Positions 7,411 through 12,976 of a DNA stretch of 19,232 nucleotides are shown piece by piece; positions within the stretch are counted from its first letter, which is position 1, and each line of letters begins with the position of its first letter. The DNA lies in contig JBGSQD010000172.1 in NCBI GenBank assembly GCA_041738275.1, forward strand, positions 1-19,232. The letters are read 5' to 3'. The notes below the pieces were generated by a model. That model had not been told where the DNA came from, did not search any database, and was given only the letters and a program-made list of their open reading frames with translations. Source of the DNA: JACPFJ01 sp041738275. GTDB lineage: Bacteria > Desulfobacterota > Desulfuromonadia > Geobacterales > Pseudopelobacteraceae. The position numbers were made by a program, and so were the translations under genes.

Positions 7411-8403
7411 ATGAAGATTGCCATCAAAGAACTTGAGGATTTGACAACCAGGGCCGTGCGGAGCTACGGCTACAACGAGGAGGAGACTCAAGTCATCAGC
7501 GATGTGCTCCTCTATGCCCAACTGCGAGGCAACAACCAGGGGGTGGTGAAGCTGATCGGCAAGGGGATACCGGTGGATCCGGAGGCGGGAGCGATTAGCG
7601 TTGAATTGGAGACCCCCATCTCCGCCAGGATCAACGGCAACCGGAACCATGCCATGGTGGTGGTGAAAAAGGCCATGAACATGGTCGTGGATAAGGCCAA
7701 AAAGAGCGGTTTCGGTATTGCCGGCACCTTCAACACCAACACCTCCTCGGGAGCCATCGGCTACTTCGCCTCCGAACTGGCGAAACAGGGGTTGATCGGT
7801 TTCCTGTTCGGCAGGTCCCCGGAACGGGTCGCCATGCACGGTTCCTTTGAGCCGGTCTTCGGTACCAACCCCATTGCCGTAGGCATCCCGGCCGAGCCGG
7901 ACCCCATCGTCCTCGATATGTCCACCGCGGCGATCTCGTTCTACGGGCTGGTGGAGGCGGAGACGGCGGGAGAGGCGATCCCCGGTGACGTTGCCTATAA
8001 CGCCGAAGGTAAGGCAACCACCAGCCCTCAGGAGGCAATCAAAGGGGCCATTCGCTCCTTTGACAGAAGTCACAAGGGTTCCGGGCTGGCGCTGATCGGC
8101 GAAATACTCGCCGGTCCCCTGGTGGGTGCTGCGTTCTGCGGCCTGGGCGACAGCAAGGGAAATTGGGGCCATCTGCTCTTCGCCATCGATCCCGGAATCC
8201 TTGGTGACCGGGACGAATTCATACGCAACGTCGGCGACATCTGTAGAAAAATCAAGTCGACCAGGAAACTGCCGGACGTAACGGAAATCAACCTGCCTGG
8301 AGAGCGGGGCTCGCTATTGGCGGCAGAGCGCCTGGCATTCGGCGAGATCGAGGTTGAAGACAACCTGCTGGAGGAGTTGCGTAAGGCTGCGGGGGTTTGT
8401 TAG
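7411..8403 (+). CDS. Malate/L-lactate dehydrogenase (Ldh2) family protein with atypical active site
   Basis: 330 residues, the normal length for the family of NAD(P)-dependent malate, L-sulfolactate and ureidoglycolate dehydrogenases. Family landmarks: LLYAQLRGNNQGVVKLIGKGIP near 30, the Rossmann-like ANKKSGFGIAG-type region near 100, FGTNPIAVGIPAEPDPIVLDMSTAAISFYGL near 150, EAIPGDVAYNAEGKATTSPQEAIKGA near 190, and HKGSGLALIGEILAGPLVG near 218. The two histidine motifs usually seen (SHG in the N-terminal segment and NSNHFG near 110) read NNQG and NTNTSSG here, so catalysis may differ or be lost. AAGGAGGT (7398-7405) 5 bases before ATG is a strong ribosome site. Substrate cannot be told. It is set off from metV by the palindrome, so probably a separate transcript. 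Confidence 0.85.
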   Translation: MKIAIKELEDLTTRAVRSYGYNEEETQVISDVLLYAQLRGNNQGVVKLIGKGIPVDPEAGAISVELETPISARINGNRNHAMVVVKKAMNMVVDKAKKSGFGIAGTFNTNTSSGAIGYFASELAKQGLIGFLFGRSPERVAMHGSFEPVFGTNPIAVGIPAEPDPIVLDMSTAAISFYGLVEAETAGEAIPGDVAYNAEGKATTSPQEAIKGAIRSFDRSHKGSGLALIGEILAGPLVGAAFCGLGDSKGNWGHLLFAIDPGILGDRDEFIRNVGDICRKIKSTRKLPDVTEINLPGERGSLLAAERLAFGEIEVEDNLLEELRKAAGVC

Positions 8404-8611
8404 GCTTATAACCTGATTAGTTGCAAAATTACTTGCATTTAATGGCGCTTGGTGATACCAGATTTTAATCTTTACTTGGAAATGGAGTTGCCACAATGGG
8501 GTAGCGCTTCCTTCTCAGTTCCCCCCATTCTTCTTCCTGTAATTCCTTCCAACGGTTTTTTTCGCACCCGCTGCCTTACATGAACAACTGAACACAACCA
8601 AGGAGGGCCTG

Positions 8612-9328
8612 ATGCAGCTAACCGCCCATTGCCGCAAGTGTGGAAGAGTCATGAACTGCAAACGGATAGATAGTTGCCGTGTGAAAATGAGCTGTTCCTG
8701 CGGTTTTTCCGATTTTCGGGCAATGCCGGGGACAGTCCAGACGGCCAACCCGTATAACCGTGAGGCATGCTTCACTCCCCATGGGGAATGCGAAAAAGGG
8801 AAGATGGCGCTGCTCATGCGTCGCGCCGGCAGGGAACACGAGGAGATTATCTCTCTCGAAGAGATCAGCATGCTGGTTTCAATGGATTTCGAGCTTCCCG
8901 AAGTACTGCAGTCGATCTCCGCAAAGCTTGCTTCACAGCTTAAAGCCAATGTGTGCAACATCTACCTGCGGGAAGGGGAGGAATTGGTGCTTAAGGCCAC
9001 CCACGGATACGACCGGGAGCATGTCGACAAAATACGTCTCAAGATCGGCGAAGGGATCACCGGCTCCGTGGCCAGGGAGATGCAACCCTTGAATCTTTCC
9101 AACGCGTCACGCGATCCGCGCTTCAAGGTTTTTCCGGAACTTAACGAGGAGAGGTACAACGCCATGCTCTCCTTTCCCATCACCGACAAGAAGGATATCT
9201 ACGGAGTCATCAACCTGCAGACGACCTCGGCACATCACTTTCCGGAGGATGAAATCCACTTCGTCTCGACTATATCCCATCTGGTTCTATCGGCCATTAA
9301 GCTGCGCGAAAGGGTTCTCGACGCCTAA
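8612..9328 (+). CDS. Zinc-ribbon and GAF-domain protein
   Basis: 238 residues. The N-terminal ~35 residues hold C7, C10, C16, C22, C28 and C30 (CRKCGRVMNC ... CSCGF), a likely small zinc ribbon. Residues about 75-235 form a GAF domain of the type found at the N-terminus of PtsP and in signalling kinases: LVSMDFELPEVLQSISAKLA, NVCNIYLREGEELVLKATHGY, KIGEGITGSVAREMQPLNLS, SFPITDKKDIYGVINLQT. No output domain (kinase, GGDEF, DNA-binding) is present, so it may be a stand-alone small-molecule or redox sensor. AGGAGG (8601-8606) 5 bases before ATG supports the start. The 208-base gap before it contains a small TGCAA/TTGCA dyad (8422-8437) but no convincing promoter. It converges with the minus-strand envelope operon; the stops are 27 bases apart with no obvious terminator between. 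Confidence 0.8.
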   Translation: MQLTAHCRKCGRVMNCKRIDSCRVKMSCSCGFSDFRAMPGTVQTANPYNREACFTPHGECEKGKMALLMRRAGREHEEIISLEEISMLVSMDFELPEVLQSISAKLASQLKANVCNIYLREGEELVLKATHGYDREHVDKIRLKIGEGITGSVAREMQPLNLSNASRDPRFKVFPELNEERYNAMLSFPITDKKDIYGVINLQTTSAHHFPEDEIHFVSTISHLVLSAIKLRERVLDA

Positions 9329-9355
9329 TACCAATTCCAAATCAAAGCACTATCT

Positions 9356-10384
9356 TCATGGCCTTATCTCAACGATCGTGCCTTTCGGAACCAACTTTTC
9401 AATTTCCTCTATTTCTTCGTTTGTAACGGCAATACACCCTTTTGTCCAGTCAACCTCTGCGTGCAGATCACCAACCCAAGAGAATCCGTTTTTGATGCCG
9501 TGGATCATGATGTCTCCGCCCGGAGATACACCAAGTTCCTTTGCCCGCTTTTTGTCCTTCTCACTTGGATAGGAAATATGAAGTGACAGGTGATAACGGC
9601 TGTCCTTGTTTCTTGAATCGATAATGTAGGTCCCCTCGGGGGTTTTGTTATCGCCTTGCCTTTCTTTCGGGCCATTCGGGTTTCCCCCCAAGGCTATCTG
9701 GTAGGCCTTGAGCACCTTGCCCTTTGAGAACAACGTCAATCGTCGCTCTTTCTTTTCAATCAGGATCTTGTCTGCCGGGCCCTTTTGGGCTGCCAAAACC
9801 TCTGTTTGCAGTTTGAAAATCTCATTTTCTTTGTTCTTAACCTCTTGTTCAAGCGACTCAATATTTTTTTTCAGGGAAATAATCTCATTTCCCCTGCCTT
9901 GAACCTCTTGTCGGATCTCCTTAATCTGTGTTTGTTGCGCAGCAATCGTCTTATCTTTGACAATGACATTATTGATGTTAAATACCATCAACTCACTGTC
10001 CTTCCTGTAGTCGCTCCCAGGGTAATCCTTTATGACTTTCTGAAAACATTCCAAAGATTTCTGATAATCTTTTTGCTCATTACCTGGATACGCATAAATA
10101 ATTCCCATCTCAAAAAGACCCCTGTCTCCAGCTGCGGGATATTTTTCAATAATCTGCTGATACTTGCCCAGAGAGGCCTTGTAGTCCCCCTGGCTGAAAA
10201 AATCATTCGCTTCTATAAAGGTTGTCTTGGCCCGAGAGTTATCATTAAAGTGACTGCATCCGCATAACAGCATTGGTGCTGTTATGATGCAGGCAAAGAA
10301 TAAGTTTAGGTGCTTGCGGATCATGCTTTGCTTTTTACCCATATTCGAAGTCGTGTCCGTTAGTGACATGTTTGATGATCGCAT
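9356..10384 (-). CDS. YkuD-family L,D-transpeptidase lipoprotein with TPR and coiled coil
   Basis: 342 residues with this start. A lipoprotein signal (KHLNLFFACIITAPMLLCGC, lipid Cys near 43) is followed by a YbgF-like TPR region (about 50-140), a coiled coil (about 145-205, TQIKEIRQEVQ...LEQEVKNKENEIFKLQ), and a C-terminal YkuD domain (about 215-342). The latter has IMIHG and WTKGCIAVTN, giving the catalytic His and Cys; Thr replaces the more usual Ser in SxGC. Such enzymes form meso-DAP crosslinks or attach Lpp to peptidoglycan in the periplasm. It is the last gene of the riboswitch-led set, 113 bases after the Lpp-like gene. Start chosen at ATG 10384 because AGAAGG lies 8 bases upstream; ATG 10342, ATG 10324 (which gives the neatest signal peptide) and TTG 10435 are alternatives. 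Confidence 0.85.
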   Translation of the reverse strand: MRSSNMSLTDTTSNMGKKQSMIRKHLNLFFACIITAPMLLCGCSHFNDNSRAKTTFIEANDFFSQGDYKASLGKYQQIIEKYPAAGDRGLFEMGIIYAYPGNEQKDYQKSLECFQKVIKDYPGSDYRKDSELMVFNINNVIVKDKTIAAQQTQIKEIRQEVQGRGNEIISLKKNIESLEQEVKNKENEIFKLQTEVLAAQKGPADKILIEKKERRLTLFSKGKVLKAYQIALGGNPNGPKERQGDNKTPEGTYIIDSRNKDSRYHLSLHISYPSEKDKKRAKELGVSPGGDIMIHGIKNGFSWVGDLHAEVDWTKGCIAVTNEEIEEIEKLVPKGTIVEIRP

Positions 10385-10497
10385 GGTACAGACCTTCTGG
10401 AGCGGTTGAAACGTAAGGAAGCGGCAGAGTATCAAATCCCTGCCACTTCCTTACCGGAGCAGTTACGGCAAAGCGAATAGCTCTCCATGAAACGTGC

Positions 10498-10860
10498 TTA
10501 CTTCCTCATTGATTTACGGAAAACTTCGTCAGCCTTCTTTGCCTTTTCATCTGCAATCTGCGCCTTTTCATCTGCGATCAGCGACTTTTCGTCTGCGATC
10601 TTCGCCTTTTCATCTGCGATTTTCGCCCTTTCCTCAGCCATCTTCAGAGCATTTTCTGCCCGGTTTGCGGCTGCCTCTGCCTTTAACGTGGCCGCATCAG
10701 CTGCCGCCTTGGCAGCCTGCGCGTCCTGCGCTGCCTGATCAGCCTTCGCACCAGTCATCATTTGCTGCGACTGAACTTTCTCAAGGTCGCCTGTTGTTGC
10801 GCAACCACCCAATGTACCAGCAAGAACCAGCATCATTGAAATCACCAAAAGACTCTTCAT
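10498..10860 (-). CDS. Lpp-like alanine-zipper outer-membrane lipoprotein
   Basis: 120 residues. Signal peptide MKSLLVISMMLVLAGTLGGC has a lipobox (LGGC, Cys20) followed by ATTGD. The mature part is a continuous heptad helix: an alanine-rich half (AKADQAAQDAQAAKAAADAA) and four near-identical IADEKxx heptads. It ends VFRKSMRK. The C-terminal Arg-Lys matches the end of Braun lipoprotein (Lpp), whose terminal Lys is the residue that L,D-transpeptidases join to peptidoglycan. TCACCTCCTT complement at 10867-10876 gives an almost perfect AAGGAGGTGA ribosome site 6 bases before ATG, suggesting very high expression, as for Lpp. It lies between two YkuD genes on the same strand, the expected enzymes for its attachment. 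A larger and more repetitive rod than E. coli Lpp (58 residues mature). Confidence 0.88.
   Translation of the reverse strand: MKSLLVISMMLVLAGTLGGCATTGDLEKVQSQQMMTGAKADQAAQDAQAAKAAADAATLKAEAAANRAENALKMAEERAKIADEKAKIADEKSLIADEKAQIADEKAKKADEVFRKSMRK
10544..10627. repeat. Four 21-bp tandem repeats inside the Lpp-like gene
   Basis: Four consecutive 21-base units (10544-10564, 10565-10585, 10586-10606, 10607-10627), plus-strand form TTTTCATCTGCGATCTTCGCC with small changes, encode the heptads of the coiled coil. A more degenerate unit follows. Because 21 bases equal one heptad, gain or loss of units would lengthen or shorten the rod without changing frame. Confidence 0.85.
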
Positions 10861-10923
10861 CGTATCTCACCTCCTTTCTGCTCAGTTTGCGGATAAAATT
10901 GTTCATCCCAACCGCTGTACTGA

Positions 10924-12555
10924 TTAATGTCGAAAAATAACGGATTTGATACCGTCTTTTTGGAGGATCAGCCTGGATTCCTCCGAAGCCTCATTGCTTG
11001 TGTTGAACCTGCCTATCAGGACACGGTGAAGCGGCATTTTTTCGTCTTTGATGATCGATGCCTTATAACCATTATGCCTCAGTTTATCTGCAAGGGAAAT
11101 CGCGTTCTCTTCCTCGGCAAAGACCCCTATCTGGAGGGCATAGCCCCTAGGATCTCCTGAGTCGCCTTTCTGTGCAATTCCTGTTTTTTCTTCAGCACCT
11201 TTCACATCCATGTCCGGGGGCTTGTTTCCGTTTTGCTGCTTTGCGGCAGTTCTTTCAATCAAGACGCCTTCTATTTCCAAATCAATTTTCAGGCGTTTGA
11301 TGGCATCCTTGGCCTCTTTGATATCATTGAACGGGCCGGCGACAACTTGGTAGCCAGCGTTCTTTGCCATCACCCTTGCCGGGATTTGTGGTCCCTGGTG
11401 GTTGATAATTGCGGCAAGTCTCTCGGCATCGATCTCGTCAACCACGGTAGCAGCCAAAACAGACCATGCATCTGTTCTCAGTTCCGGTATTTCCGGTTTG
11501 CCGCTTAATTTGCCTGGGTGTCTGATTTCTATGGGTTCCGAAACCACTTTTCCACTGCCTTGGCTGACCTCGAGTATGGGAACAGGAATCCCGCGGGCCT
11601 CGGCCAATACCTTCTTGACTTTGCTCCAGTCAAGCGTGCGCCCCGATTGCTTTTCAAACTTTTTCAATTTTGCATATATCTTGTCAAACTCAGCAGGGTC
11701 CGAGTCTGCCGGGGGCTCATGAACCTCCATGTAAACGGCTCCATCGCTTTGGCCCAGGAGATATGGCTGGTTAACGATGTGTACAGGCGTCTTGACCGGA
11801 GTGTTCTCAAAGAGTTCCTTCACGTTTTCCGGATAAAGCCTGATGCAGCCATTGGTTGCCCTTAGTCCGATGCTGGCCGGTTTATTGGTGCCATGGATCA
11901 GATAACTCGGCGCACTTAAATACAGCGCGTGTTCTCCCAAGGGATTTTGAGGTCCCGGCAGAACTTTAGCGGGCAGAGGATCTCCTTTTTTCAGATGATC
12001 CCTGGCAATTGAGGCCGGCACATGCCAGGTAGGACGGCTTACCTTGCGCTCTACACGCATTTGACCTCTAGGCGATGGCCGCTCTTCGGTACCGACACCG
12101 ACCGGATAGGTCAACACCTTCAATGACTCACTATTCCCTTTAAATTGGAAAAGCCTCATTGTGGCCAAGTTGATCACGATGCCTTTTCTGGGAGCGTCCG
12201 GCAGGATAAAACTCTGGGGCAACATGATACGTTCCCCTGTCTCAGGCACCCATATATCTACCCCTGGATTGGCTGCACTGACGCCATTGAGTCCCAGGCT
12301 GAAGTGCCTTGCAATATCCGGCAGTGTATCGCCCTTTTCAAGAGTGATGAATGTTAACCGGCCAATGACATCATCTTCTTTAGCAACTGAAAACTCATTT
12401 CGTGCGACATATTCTGACAGATGTCTTGGCGAGGGCTGGTATTCCTCATGAACGATATTCGTTGTAGCACACCCATGGAGAGCCATGGCAACGACAACAA
12501 GAGCTATAAGACGAAGCGTATTTGATATGGTTTGCGGTTCAAAAAGTCGGCACAT
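10924..12555 (-). CDS. L,D-transpeptidase lipoprotein with LysM, YkuD and two SPOR domains
   Basis: 543 residues. A lipoprotein signal (LRLIALVVVAMALHGC, Cys29) leads into a LysM-like peptidoglycan-binding domain (about 66-117, ITLEKGDTLPDIARHF), a YkuD transpeptidase domain (about 123-270) with catalytic His221 (LIHGTNKP) and Cys237 (RATNGCIRLYPEN), and two C-terminal SPOR domains (about 407-440 GYQVVAGPF; about 472-543 YALQIGVF...HRVLIGRF). The LysM-YkuD layout resembles E. coli ErfK/YbiS/YcfS, which link Lpp to peptidoglycan; SPOR domains bind glycan lacking stem peptides, often at the division site. It is the first gene after the riboswitch, 47 bases below the terminator's T-run. The ribosome site is weak (AAAGGA 13 bases before ATG). 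Lpp attachment is inferred from the neighbouring Lpp-like gene; 3-3 crosslinking is the alternative. Confidence 0.9.
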   Translation of the reverse strand: MCRLFEPQTISNTLRLIALVVVAMALHGCATTNIVHEEYQPSPRHLSEYVARNEFSVAKEDDVIGRLTFITLEKGDTLPDIARHFSLGLNGVSAANPGVDIWVPETGERIMLPQSFILPDAPRKGIVINLATMRLFQFKGNSESLKVLTYPVGVGTEERPSPRGQMRVERKVSRPTWHVPASIARDHLKKGDPLPAKVLPGPQNPLGEHALYLSAPSYLIHGTNKPASIGLRATNGCIRLYPENVKELFENTPVKTPVHIVNQPYLLGQSDGAVYMEVHEPPADSDPAEFDKIYAKLKKFEKQSGRTLDWSKVKKVLAEARGIPVPILEVSQGSGKVVSEPIEIRHPGKLSGKPEIPELRTDAWSVLAATVVDEIDAERLAAIINHQGPQIPARVMAKNAGYQVVAGPFNDIKEAKDAIKRLKIDLEIEGVLIERTAAKQQNGNKPPDMDVKGAEEKTGIAQKGDSGDPRGYALQIGVFAEEENAISLADKLRHNGYKASIIKDEKMPLHRVLIGRFNTSNEASEESRLILQKDGIKSVIFRH

Positions 12556-12601
12556 GGGTTAGAGAAGGTCCTTTAAATAATATATGCGGCTGTGATGGTA
12601 C

Positions 12602-12650
12602 AAAAAAAGCCGGGTCACCGAATATCTTTGGATATTTCGGCGACCCGGCT
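12602..12650 (-). terminator. Riboswitch-controlled intrinsic terminator
   Basis: On the minus strand AGCCGGGTCGCCGAAATATC (12631-12650) pairs with the complementary arm at 12608-12626 around a CAAA loop, with one bulged A, followed by seven T (12602-12608). The 5' arm is the 3' strand of the aptamer, so a folded, ligand-bound aptamer should prevent this hairpin. That predicts an ON switch. Confidence 0.9.
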
Positions 12651-12712
12651 ATCTCTGTGAGACCCTGTAGGCTTTCCGTCCCATTCTCGCGAATGGTTTA
12701 GTATTATCGTTT
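12631..12712 (-). ncRNA. GEMM-I riboswitch, cGAMP (GEMM-Ib) type
   Basis: The minus-strand RNA contains AATACTAAACC, the hairpin CCATTC-GCGA-GAATGG (GNRA loop), GGACGGAAAGCC, a second hairpin around GGGTCTC-ACA-GAGATAGCC, and GGGTCGCCGAAATATC. This order and sequence is that of the GEMM-I cyclic dinucleotide aptamers. The AATACTAAACC 5' strand in place of the (G)GGCAAACC of c-di-GMP examples is as I recall it in the Geobacter metallireducens cGAMP riboswitch. Ligand choice is therefore inferred as 3',3'-cGAMP. It sits just downstream of a promoter and 76 bases upstream of an L,D-transpeptidase gene. Confidence 0.92.
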
Positions 12713-12746
12713 TATCAACGTATTGAATTATGCACTATTCGCGAAC

Positions 12747-12775
12747 ATATTTGACTTAACACGGGAACTTGTCAA
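12747..12775 (-). promoter_or_regulatory. Putative sigma-70 promoter of the riboswitch-envelope operon
   Basis: On the minus strand a perfect -35 TTGACA (12770-12775) is followed after 17 bases by AAATAT (12747-12752), a weak -10 matching three of six positions. Transcription would begin near 12740, about 30 bases before the aptamer, the usual arrangement. Upstream of it, 12776-12900 is AT-rich and shows no gene and no clear terminator for the NHL gene. Confidence 0.6.
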
Positions 12776-12900
12776 GAAAAATTTAGAGTTAGAGCAAATT
12801 TAATTGATAGTGTTAACATTTCAACTGCCGGCGTAACCCCTTTTCAGTGATCTAAACACGTGCGACAGGACCGCATAAATCTTGAAGTTTTCTCAAGCTT

Positions 12901-12976
12901 TCACCGGTGGCTCAGATATGTAATCTGATTCACATTCCCGGCAGCGTCAGTGGCTGTGACGAGCAGAGTGGTCAAG
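12901..12976 (-). other. Out-of-frame tail of the NHL/Ig gene
   Basis: Beyond the stop of the NHL/Ig gene the +1 frame reads APGYNLTTLLVTATDAAGNV, then NQITYLSHR and TGA at 12901-12903. VTATDAAGN is the same ending strand seen in the preceding Ig repeats (VTARDAAGN, VKAEDLAGN, VTAADEAGN). Removing one A from the A6 run at 13002-13007 joins it to the main frame as VDVKTVLVAPGYN. Confidence 0.8.

Noticed and set aside
8404..8611. Sigma-54 promoter before the GAF gene (TGGCGC at about 8443)
   Set aside because: The matching downstream TTGC(A/T) element at the fixed spacing is absent.
10544..10627. CRISPR-like array
   Set aside because: The 21-bp units are contiguous, with no spacers, and encode a coiled coil in frame.
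10487..10738. Plus-strand repetitive reading frame rich in Phe, Ser and Ala
   Set aside because: It is the antisense image of the heptad repeats in the Lpp-like gene; it has no family resemblance or ribosome site.
12847..12905. Terminator after the NHL gene
   Set aside because: Only a 5-bp CTTGA/TCAAG hairpin is visible near 12881-12897, without a T-run on the minus strand.
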